Source: Gremmenia infestans (lineage: Eukaryota; Ascomycota; Leotiomycetes; Helotiales; Hamatocanthoscyphaceae). Taken from it: 64,000 bases of DNA. The stretch covers positions 62,001-126,000 of the forward strand of contig JAFEVB010000008.1 in assembly GCA_032629725.1 (NCBI GenBank). The letters are read 5' to 3'. The position numbers and the translations under genes are program-made. This document shows, piece after piece, positions 22,065 through 32,135 of this stretch. Under the pieces are notes generated by a model. It saw only the letters and a list, made by a program, of their open reading frames with translations. It made no database searches and was not told where the DNA came from. Every line of letters begins with the position of its first letter. Position 1 is the stretch's first letter.

Positions 22065-23930
22065 TGTCGCAGCTGAAATTGTGGATGATGTCTTTTAGAG
22101 CTCACACACCAACAAGAAACAAGAGTTTTGATGCCTCCAGTGATATAGAATAAAAGAATTTCAATTGTGCGAGAGCCTTTTAGCAGGGCATCGGTCTAGT
22201 CTACCAAGCGAGCGATAGGACCCGGACTTTGAAATTGCGGTGTTTTGAGTATTATAATGTCATGATATATGATGTAATGCGACTCCAAAAGCTAAAGAGA
22301 CAAGTTTCAAGCGGACTCCCGCTGTCAAGAGCGGACAGAGCCACCGGACTGATTACCTTCATAATTGGCGTACAAAGTTTTGGTCCAGACCATCAGGGCA
22401 TTCCAATGTCTTAGAAGGTGTTGGGACCTCTAAAGTTCCTACAACGTCGCTAATTATTTCCCACTCGATGTGAGCCTTCGGGACGAGGAGAGCATCAAGT
22501 ACATGACTTCCATCCATTAAGGTAGGTCGAGACCACTTAGACCAACTCGAAATCAGAAGGACCCAGACAAAAGTACGGCTAGCTTACACTGCAGTATCTG
22601 ATTTATTCAACCAGATTTGAATCCCGGCCCAGTAATGATGAAACATGGAACATGTCAAAAATTCGAGTGAAATTTTACACTCTTTCTTGGAACCTTTAAT
22701 TATGAACCCCTATTACTTTCATTCTTCTATTTACTACTTAACGTGAAAGATTCTATCGCTAGGTTAAAGTGCGTGTCTAATGTCAAGAAAAATATTGCTA
22801 TTAGTCATGTTCATTCTCTCGTATTTTGTATATATAATCCTGGGTGACAGCTTGCATGCGAAGCTGCCAACAGGAATTGCCACTGCAAAATCTCATGAGC
22901 GGTGGTTCACTTGCACTTTCTTGGAACATCTAATAGTGAGTCCCCGCAAGCTAAGGGAACATTAGAGGGAGGAGGGGGATTGGCAATAGCAAGAGGAGAA
23001 AGAGAGATGTCGTCGACCGACTTGAAACCTCCAATGCGCAATCATTGGCTGCAATCCCTGTGACACTGTGTAGACTTGGCGAGTTCGAAAACTGAACGAT
23101 GATCACGTGGATTAAATACACCTTTGAGATGCGTCATTGGAAGTGACTATATAATACCTCTTTATTTGGTGTTTAATAAACCTTGGGCCGAATCTTTTAA
23201 TCTCATCTAATTATATCAATATTGCAATATATGGGTATCTTCAAATCAGAGTTTATTTGCCCCCAAGCTCGCCGTAATACTGTGAATCCGCATGGGAAAC
23301 TACGAGGTCGGTATATTTCAGATTCCTGAATGTGCTATACAAAAGCAGTGCAGCTATATATTTGTCATATTATACTCTGTTTAATGATGGTTTGGTGATC
23401 AGTCTCAATTTAAACTGAATATTGTGTCTGGTTTGCTACATCAACCTTTACAATCAAGCATTACTTTTTCGGTTACCTCCTTGCTCTTTTGATAAAATCT
23501 CTTCTTGACAATACAGTACTCCCAGGAAAATATATACGACTATGAAATTATTTAGCATGCAGCGTAGCTTGCTCTCCGATCCTATATATTCCCTTCCCAC
23601 CTAGAGCCAGGGGCCTCTTTGAGTACCCCCAGCCCCTAAGCATTTTATTTCCTGATTTGGACAACTTAGCGAGCTTTAATACCCCTTTTCAATACCTCAT
23701 TCGTTGATGGTGTGTATGTTCCAGGGTATCGCAAAGAGTATTTGAAGGGACAAAACGAGGCTGGGAAGAAGAACGCGCAAATTCCTATGCTGTTATGGGG
23801 AGATGAAAGGCTTAAAGCCAACTATGATGGAAAGTATGCGGGAATGAGATGTGTAAAACATTTAACTTTTGTTTGCTAGCACTCTATATGCAGCTTCAGT
23901 ATTTGACAGCAATTCCCTGGACATTGTTAA
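22065..23930. other. large AT-rich intergenic region
   Basis: About 1.87 kb between the 5' end of the coiled-coil gene and the 3' end of PRMT3 (both minus). It is AT-rich, with only short random frames such as 22229-22414 and 22780-22965. A TTTGAATCC run near 22614 recalls a tRNA B box but no tRNA folds around it. No gene or intact mobile element is seen. Confidence 0.5.
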
Positions 23931-25630
23931 TTACTTCATGTTCCATTTCTGTGAGTTCTCCTTCTCCTCGCTATCGAACTTCCAGGTCATACCCACAGTC
24001 AGAGCGCGAGAGTTGTCTTCTGGGACAGAATATTCCAGCTCACCACTCAGCTGCTCTCCTTCTTTCCTGCTCTCAGGCTTTGTCTTCGTGTTTTCGATAA
24101 GCATAACGCCTTGCTTCCAATGGGTTGCTGTCCCATTTGGTCCGGTGGTGAATGCATTTCCCCTTTTCCCGGTCTTGGCCCACTCTTCAGCTTTCGCATC
24201 CTGGGGAACAATATCTTCTCGTGAAGGCATGAAGAAGGAATCGAACCAAATGATGAAGCCATCCAAAGCATCAATATCCTGCTTCAGCTTTCCTTCCCAC
24301 TTCCGCTTAAATACGAGGTCTTTGACAGTAGTGGAGTGAAGACTGAGTTGCAAGAACGGGAAAGGCTCAGCGCACACAGTACTGGCTGGCATATGAAGGA
24401 CCTGCGCATCATCATGAATCCCCGCCTGCATAGCCTTCATATCAAATCCATACACATCCCTCCAAAATGCAATATGGTCCGAGACATAGTCTGGATCCGC
24501 AATTGGCGCAACCCACATATTCATATGACTCGGTACCATCAGCCCATCTGGTCTAAGATACCTATCCCGAGCCCAAATAACACTATCAAGCATAGCCTCA
24601 TACAACAAACAATACCCCATCCACTCACTCACAATGATATCGACTTTTTCGACTGGGAGATTGACTTCTTCGATTTTGCCACGTAAGCAGGTGATGGTGT
24701 CGGAGAAGCCATTCGCGAAGACGTTTTCGCGGGCCTTGTCGATGATAGCGGAGTTGTCGACGGCGATAACGCGGGAGGCACCTGCTTTGGCGCAGAACAT
24801 GCTGAGGATTCCGGTGCCACAGCCGACGTCGAGGACTACCTTGCCGGCGAAGAGGGATTTGTTGTTGTAGATAAAGTCTCGGTAGGCGTCAGTACGGATG
24901 GCGTCTTTGAGCATGGTTTCATGGATGTCTAGACATGTTAGTAAAACCTCGGTATTCAGGATGTAGAGTACTCACCATTGTACGAGTATGAGCTGAAGTA
25001 GTGACTATCATCGTCCCTCGTTTCCTCCTTTTTGGCGTTGGACGATTGTTCAGTGGTGTCTTGGTTATTCCATCTGTCATCCAAAGTCTCCTTGACAGTA
25101 GCCCGGTAATTGTCAAATTGAGTCTGCATCATTCGCAACTCCTCTTCCAGCTCAGAAACTCGAGATACGAGCTCTCCGGAGTCTCTCTCAGCTCCCTTGC
25201 CATTGTCCTGTGACTGCTCTACATCTGGGAGTTCATCCAAGCTGAAAAGCAAGGCGTCATCTTCCAGGAGTGGCTTGAGGAACTTCTCGTCTTCAAAAGC
25301 CTCTTTTGAGACATCCGATGTGACTTTGTGCCCGCTGTGAACTTGAGTCCGGATGTAGTTGACCAATTTTATACTGCCGTAAAAGTCTAAGCCGAGTCTT
25401 TGCCTTACTTGAAGGAAATCAAAGTTGTGTTTGTCTTTGCAGTGATTCAACATAGACATGATATCTGTAAAAATTTCGTCGTCCAACAAGGAAATGAATT
25501 GCGTTTCTTCCTCGTCTGGTTCTGCATCTTCCCAGCCTTCATCATCTTTTAAGTCTAGGATATCAGAGGCTTCCGAACTTCCAGACGAAGGTGGGGCTTC
25601 CTTTTGGATTGAGGGGTTGGATTCTGACAT
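23931..25630 (-). CDS. rmt3: protein arginine N-methyltransferase 3 (PRMT3/Rmt3)
   Basis: Type I arginine methyltransferase using S-adenosylmethionine; the known main substrate of PRMT3 is ribosomal protein uS5 (Rps2), in the cytosol. Exons (minus): 25630-24976 and 24928-23931 with a 47-nt intron; 550 aa, normal length. The ATG at 25630 starts MSESNPSIQKE. The N-terminal part contains the PRMT3 finger region (FISLLDDEIF ... LNHCKDKHNFDF, then LGLDFYGSIKLVNYIR), but the first Cys pair of the finger is absent. A coiled coil follows. The methyltransferase core is complete: VLDVGCGTGILSMFCAKAGA (motif I), SEWMGYCLLYE (double-E loop) and a C-terminal beta barrel with a THW-like THWKQ. It lies head to head with the Mo25 gene. 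Confidence 0.94.
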
Positions 25631-26326
25631 GATGAAGCCTTTCTCGAACGGTGAAGAAGTAAACAAGTGTTCCGGTTAGTCTGAGCTAGACCTTCTATAT
25701 CTTTCCCAATTGAACTATAGATTTTGAGTGTTGTGCGTTGGTACAGTGGGGGCAAAATTCTGTAAACAAATTATTTTGTGAGAAGCGCGATAAGGATGGT
25801 TTCACGTGGTGATAAAAAAGGCAGGTGTCCACTTCGGGACATTTGTGACTCTAGAGAAGAATGTACGTTTACGTGTACAATATTCTTGAAAATCTTAGTG
25901 AGATATGCCATGAACACAAGACGGAAACTACCAATAGTGAAGACGAAACAGAACGAAACAAAATCCCATCAGGAGAGAAGTTTCCCCTGCAAAGTGAAGC
26001 GGCACCCATTGTTTCATGGTTGCCGTCCGACAGGGGTTGTTGGGCGGGCACCTTCCAAATGTTTTGGCTCCGAGCTCTGCCTGTGCCCATACATACCCAT
26101 GCCCATGGCCTCGCTGCACGCCTACCAGACACAAACAACACACAAGAAACGTCAGCGTCTCCTCCCGCGTGCCACCTGGAAAAGTATAGAATCGGGATAC
26201 CTACCTATGTTGCTCCTATTCAAACTCGACTTTCATTGCCAACCCGTTGAGATTTGTCAATTGCCCCTCCCTCAACCCGACTCGCGAATGTAAACACGGC
26301 AGCTGAGGAGCTGACAACACAACGAA
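25631..26326. promoter_or_regulatory. shared head-to-head promoter region of rmt3 and hymA
   Basis: Nearly 700 bases separate the start codons of divergent rmt3 (minus) and hymA (plus). Both promoters and 5' leaders must lie here. Random frames on both strands are present, but none is supported as a gene. Confidence 0.6.
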
Positions 26327-27634
26327 ATGTCGTTCCTATTCGGACGCCGTCCGCGGACGAATACAGTTGACCTGCCAAAGCAGGCGAAAGAACAAATATC
26401 GAAGCTTGATGGACCCGGGGCAGCTGCAAAGGTGTGTGGTGTCTGACGAGAGTGGGAGTAGCAGAGGACAAGGCACTGACTTACAAGCAGGCCGAGGAGC
26501 TGGCCAAGACACTGGGCCAAATGAAGTTTGTCCTACAAGGAACTCAAGGTATGTTGTATTATATTCTCAGCTGGATGTTCCTCTGCGCCGTTTTCTGATT
26601 CTGTTCCCAGAGACCGAAAGTAGCCCCGAGCAAATTTATTCCCTGGTAACGGGAATGATCCAGGAGGACTTACTCTACCTACTCGCCTTGAACCTCTATC
26701 GTCTCCCATTCGAGTCAAGAAAGGATGCACAAGTTATATTCTCCTACGTGTTACGATTTCGACCGCCATCCGCATCGCCCAAAAGCGAACCAATGGCCTT
26801 GAGCTATGTTATCAACAACAGGCCGGAGGTTCTTGTGGAACTGTGCAATGGCTATAATCACACAGAAAGTGCTGCACCAGCTGGAACCGTTCTTCGAGAG
26901 GTTTTGAAAAGCGATGCTGCTACAGCAATCATTCTATACCACGACCCATCAGAGGGAAGCCCAGGCGCCAAGGGTTTAACGGGAATACAGCCAGAGGCGA
27001 GGCAGAGTGGAAGGGGCGTGTTTTGGAATTTCTTTGATTGGATCGACAGGGGCTCTTTTGATTTGAGCGCGGATGCCTTCAATACCTTCAGGGTAAGTTT
27101 AAACCGTAAAAGGGCTTGGCTTTTTTAACGAAGTAACAGGATCTTTTGACCAAACACAAGACAATCGTCGCCCAGTACCTGTCCACGAACTTTGACCTTT
27201 TCTTCAACAAATACAACACCATGCTCGTCCAATCGCAGAATTATGTCACAAAGAGACAGTCGATCAAGTTACTCGGGGAGATATTGTTGGACAGGGCGAA
27301 TTATGCAGTGATGACTGCGTATGTTGACCGAGGCGAGCACCTAAAAATATGCATGAATCTCCTGCGTGATCCCAGGAAGATGGTTCAATACGAAGGCTTT
27401 CACGTATTCAAAGTGTTTGTTGCGAACCCACACAAATCAATTGCAGTACAGAAGATACTACTCATCAACCGAGACAAACTGTTGGAATTCTTGAGACACT
27501 TTTTGGAAGACCGGACGGAGGATGAGCAATTTATTGATGAGAGGGAGTTCCTGATCAAGCAGATCAGGAATATGCCCCCGACACCGGTCGAACCGGCCCA
27601 GAAGCCGGCCCTTCTAGGATCTCAGGCGCGTTAG
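26327..27634 (+). CDS. hymA: Mo25-like protein HymA
   Basis: Scaffold of the MO25 family that binds and activates STE20/GCK-type kinases in the RAM/MOR morphogenesis pathway; loss of hymA in Aspergillus affects conidiophore development. Exons 26327-26431, 26491-26548, 26611-27092, 27140-27634 (introns 59, 62 and 47 nt); 379 aa. The start MSFLFGRRPRTNTVDLPKQA is a family signature. Further hallmarks are LDGPGAAAKAEELAKTLGQM and FVLQGTQETESSPEQIYSLV across junctions, then YVTKRQSIKLLGEILLDRAN, FHVFKVFVANPHK and LLEFLRHFLEDR. Intron 1 could also end three bases earlier, adding one Gln. Confidence 0.95.
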
Positions 27635-28043
27635 AGTGAAGTGGGATTCCTGGGTGGGTTATAATGGGTTTGCATTAAACGTGAGCATAGGAGTTTGGGG
27701 CATTGGGAGATGGGAGCGTCTTCAGATGGATACCGATAATTGTATGCGACCATGGCGTTAGTTACATATCAGACTTGGAAATTAAATGTCAATGAATGAC
27801 TGAAACAATCATTGGGTGATAACAACGCTTACTTATTTTTGCCAATTCTCAGCGGGCAAAAAGGGGAATTTATCCGCTAGGCTACATTCGAAATAGCCGC
27901 CCTGCCTCACCATTCGACAGTTTCGCGTACTCTGAAGTTCCAACCGGACGGTATTATTTGTAGGGCTACTTCACACGGCTGTCCACTTGTGCAACAAAAT
28001 CAACAAGGCTCTCTATTTGGCACGCATTCAGTAGAAATTCATC
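27635..28043. other. short intergenic region
   Basis: About 410 bases holding the hymA 3' UTR and the snf12 promoter. No feature stands out. Confidence 0.5.
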
Positions 28044-29766
28044 ATGCAGCCCGGATACCGTGGCTTTCCCCAGAGGTCTCCTCATGCCGCCGCGCAACCA
28101 AATTCGCGGCGTGGTATAGGCAAGTGCATCCCGATTTGCGCCAGACAGTCTCAAAGTTTTCAGCCTTATCCCCAAAACTAAGTCTCAAGCTATGACCTCT
28201 ACTGATCTGTGGTTTCTGCAATAGGCCCAATGGTGGGACCCCATCCACAGAATCAATTGACAGCCGCCCAAATGCAGGCTCAACAAGCTGCCCAGACCCA
28301 GGCCAGCGATCGCGCGAAGCTGCGCAGTCGCAAGCCAACGGATAAGAATATACCGGATGGTGTTGAGGAATGTATTATCGGGGATGGGGTTCAGCGATAT
28401 AGAGACCTCAGGGAGATTGAGCGGAGGCTGGATGCTACGATGACGAGGAAACGGCTGGATCTACAGGATTCTGTGAACAGAAATGTTAAGGTATGGTGGT
28501 TTAGAGGCACTTTCAAGACCGGGGCTAAATCCTAGACAGCGTTACAGGACTCTACGGATTTGGGTCAGCAATACGGTGGAAGACCAGCCATGGCAGGCGG
28601 ATACTCTTGATGTGGATGCCTTTGATTTCAGCACAAACATGGACTCTTCATACCGAGTGAAGATCGAAGGACGACTATTGGACGCCGATGATGAATATCT
28701 GGACAGCGACGACAGTGATGACGAGGACGGAGACACCGAAATGGCGGAAGATGGCCAAGAGAAGAAGAAAAAGGACAAGGCACCTACCAAGAAATACAAG
28801 TTATCGCACTTCTTCAAGGCCATGACAGTAGACTTTGACAACCGGAACAAAGCAAAAGATGGCGCGGATCAGAGTGTTGAATGGAAAAAGCCTGTTGTGG
28901 CTGCCAATTCCGCCAATCTTCCAAACGCCGCCGATTTCGACCAACTGGAGTTCAAGCGGGGCGGCGACGAAAATATAAACATCACCATCAATCTCGTTCG
29001 TGACGAGAATCCCGAGCAGTACACCGTAAGCCCAGCACTGGCTGACATCTTAGATGCCCAGGAGGCAACGAGAGCAGAAGCGGTGATGGGAATTTATGAA
29101 TATATAAAAGCAAACGGTCTGCAAGAAGATGACGAGAAGCGCTCATTTGACTGCGATGACCGGCTCAAAGCCGTATGGAAACACTTCCTCATACAAGTAT
29201 ATCGTGATGGCCAAGTTAACAAATACGACTCGCAGGTTCTTCAACGCGAGAAAGGCTACATCCCCTATCTGCCTGATGTGGTCATGCAACACATGACTTC
29301 TCTCGAGCCCGTTAAACTCCCTTACACCATCCGAGTCGACAAAGAATTCCATGAGAACCCGCAGCCGACGATTTACGATGTTCAGGTTTTGGTTGATGAT
29401 CCGCTACGGGCGGCACTTATGTCTTACCTGCAGAATCCTACGTACGCTCAGAACCTCCTCGATATCGCAGACCTCAATGAACGCGTTGCAGTCTTGATTC
29501 AGAAGATCGGGAACTCGAAATCCAAGCAAGGCTTCTTTGACGCCCTATCGAAGAACCCCACCGAGTTCATTGCCAGGTGGCTGAGTTCTCAAAAGAGGGA
29601 CTTGGATATCATTTCAGGAGAGGCTGCGAGGGGGATTAGTGAGGATGCCAAGGGTGATGAGTGGAGACGTGGTGGGAAGGATGGTATTTGGGGGAGCGAG
29701 AATGTTAGAGAGAGCGTAAACTTGATTGTTGGTGCTAAGAACCAGCCTGTGTTGGCTCATCGGTAA
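28044..29766 (+). CDS. snf12: SWI/SNF chromatin-remodelling subunit SNF12 (BAF60/SMARCD, SWIB domain)
   Basis: Nuclear subunit of SWI/SNF-type remodelling complexes, homologous to BAF60, Snf12/Rsc6 and Ssr3. Exons 28044-28113, 28225-28490, 28540-29766 (introns 111 and 49 nt); 520 aa. The first junction gives SRRGPMVGPHPQNQ, the second NVKRYRTLRIWVSNTVEDQPWQ. Motifs: KLRSRKPTDKNIPDGVEECI, DATMTRKRLDLQDSVNRN, an acidic/Lys run (SDDSDDEDGDTEM ... KKKKDK), and the SWIB domain at about 272-350 (QYTVSPALADILDAQEATRA). A C-terminal helical region follows (FFDALSKNPTEFIARWLSSQ). The N-terminal ~70 residues are Gln/Pro-rich. Confidence 0.95.
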
Positions 29767-30338
29767 GGGTTTGTAGTTCTATTATGGCGAAACGGAGGAG
29801 TTTATGGGGTTGTGAGCTTGGGCAAGAAGAGCTTGTATGATGATAGAATATTCTCGATGGAACAAAATCTTTTAAGTCTATGTTTTGGTTTCTTCCGTCC
29901 CCTATCTTCTCTTTTGCACCAGCAAGTTTCTCTCCCCTAAAGTCACGATAACCTCAAGAGTCAAGACATCGGATTCGGCGTCGGCGTCGGCGATAATATT
30001 GGGACTTTTTATATCCGAAATCACGCGGTACGCATCACTGCGTCACTCCACTCTACTTCACCCCACCACACTATACTTTAGAGCTTCAGAGCTTCCCCTC
30101 CCTCTAGTCTCTAGAGCTTCAAGTCCTTTATAACATCCGACTTCAATGCAAAGATCTCTCCCACCTCGCTCTCTCCCCCAAATCCTCTCAAGATTACAAT
30201 TACTTCAAACATCTCAAAACACCCTCTCATCATCCCATTCCCAATCACAATTCCAATTCCAAACCCAAAGTTACCCCACAATCTCCCTCCTCTCTACATC
30301 TCACACTACCCACACCCATACGTCGTCGACGCCAAAAA
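29767..30338. other. intergenic region upstream of SDR
   Basis: About 570 bases. The right half is C/T-rich (CTCTCCCCC, TCACACTACCCACACCC), as is common in fungal promoters and 5' leaders. A 136-codon frame from 30146 overlaps the SDR in another frame and is a shadow. Confidence 0.5.
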
Positions 30339-31441
30339 ATGTCTTCCACTTCATCACACCCCGTCTTCTCCCCCTCCAACCTCGCCGTCATCACCGGCGG
30401 TGCTTCAGGAATCGGCCTAGCCCTCGCCCAGAAATGCGCATCCTACGACATGAACGTGCTAATCTGCGATATCAACGCCGCCAACTTGAAGGCTGCGAAA
30501 GATGTTATCAAGGGCAAGGGCAAGGGCAAGGGGAAGGTCGAGACGGTGGAGCTTGATGTTAGTAAGTTGGAGGATTATGAGAAGGTTGAGAGTGTGGTGG
30601 AGAAGGAGTTTAATGGTATTTATTTGCCCCTTGCTTGTTTCACTTCTTAGAGGAGGTGGATGTGGCGTGGTTGGATTGGTGCTGAGATGTGATGTGAATA
30701 AAGGCAGAATCTCCCTCCTCGCTCTTAATGCCGGCACGACTGCAAAGGGTACTTGGGGTGACAGTGCCTACTTCGCGCATATCCTCAACACGAACCTCTT
30801 TGGCGTCATCAACGGCCTTAACAGTAAGTCAAATCGCTTCTCGTAGTATTAGACTCTCCTCCCCTTTTTGAAATATCCGAATCGGCCAAGACTTCACTTC
30901 ACCAAACTCCAATGAGTAAAATAGCGTCAATAAATACTGATTCCGAGCAGCCCTCCTGCCCCTCGCAACCGAGCATTCTACAGCCTCAAACCCCACCTCG
31001 ATAATCATAACGGGCTCCAAACAAGGAATCACCAACCCGCCGGGAAACCCCGCATACAACGCCTCGAAAGCCGCCGTGCGAACACTAGCCGAGCAGCTCT
31101 CCTTGGACCTTTCGCGATCCACGCCCACGACATCAGTGCATCTCCTCGTCCCGGGCTGGGTCTTTACAGGAATGACTGGGAACACGGCGTTTGGCGAGGC
31201 GCAGAGGGAGAAGCCAAAGGGTGCGTGGAGGCCTGAGCAGGTGGTCGAGTATCTCGAGGCGAGGATGGCCGAGGGGAAATTCTATGTTATCTGTCCTGAT
31301 AATGATGTTAGTGAGAGTATGGATCGGAAGAGGATTGCGTGGGCCACGAATGATTTGCTGACGGGGAGGCCGCCGTTGACGAGGTGGAGGGAGGATTATG
31401 TGAATGAGGCTAATGAGTGGATGTCAAAGCAGCATCTGTGA
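30339..31441 (+). CDS. short-chain dehydrogenase/reductase (SDR)
   Basis: NAD(P)-dependent oxidoreductase of unknown substrate. Exons 30339-30615, 30704-30823, 30951-31441 (introns 88 and 127 nt, longer than usual here); 295 aa. Motifs: AVITGGASGIGLALAQKCAS for cofactor binding with ICDIN after strand 2 (NAD-type), LLALNAG, TGSKQG with the active-site Ser, and NPPGNPAYNASKAAV with YxxxK. The C-terminal region (VPGWVFTGMTG, GRPPLTRWREDYVNEANEWM) resembles fungal SDRs of about this size. A KGKGKGKGK run, from a six-base repeat, sits in a surface loop after strand 3. The two long introns differ from neighbours. Confidence 0.9.
30509..30537 (+). repeat. AAGGGC hexanucleotide run in SDR coding sequence
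   Basis: Four near-perfect units encode alternating Lys-Gly inside the SDR reading frame. Confidence 0.85.
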
Positions 31442-32135
31442 GTATTGGACAGTGAAGGAAGGCGTTGAGTGCTTTAATGTAATGAAATTGAACTTGAAAT
31501 GGAAGGCTGGGGCGAATAAAAAACAAAAGTCTTTGGAACAGGAAATTAATTTTCTTCATTAAACCCCCCTGTATGGTATCCTTCGTTACTCTACTCTCAC
31601 CTATCTCTCTAATATACAGCGCAACAAAGCCTCCCCCCAAAGTAGTAAGCATTCTCTTTCTACAGGTATCACTGAATCGAGGGAGGCCGAATGCAATTAT
31701 AATATGTAACCCATCGAAAAACCGCCAACCCAAACGAAGATATCCCACCCGTAGATCATCTAGCCAAAGAAGAAATGTTTCCACCATGCAATGCTAGCCA
31801 AGATCCACAATAGTATAAGCCTAATTGAAGTCGTGAATGAACAAACGAAAAATCCCCACCCCCATTTTCGTTCTTGTTTTGCGTAGGGAAGAAAAGAGGA
31901 CTAAGAAAAAAGTCTTGATAAGTCGTGAATGGGTGCCCAACCAAAGGAGGAAACTCTTGAAAAGGCAGGCAAGAAGTGAACCAAAATCCTACGCCACGCT
32001 ACTAAATGCACCAGCAAAAGAAATGAAATATGTATTTCCTAGCCCCCGTAATAGAAGTCCGTGATATTTGGGGTTGGCCTAGTTAGATGTCGTGTCATTA
32101 CTAGTCCACGAATGCGTAAACAATGTAATGAATCT
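31442..32135. other. convergent intergenic region
   Basis: About 690 bases between two converging genes (SDR plus, kinase minus). Only 3' UTRs are expected. Short frames on both strands show nothing recognisable. Confidence 0.5.

Noticed and set aside
22600..22640. tRNA B-box-like TTTGAATCC run
   Set aside because: The flanking bases do not form a T stem, and no acceptor stem, D arm or anticodon arm can be built around it.
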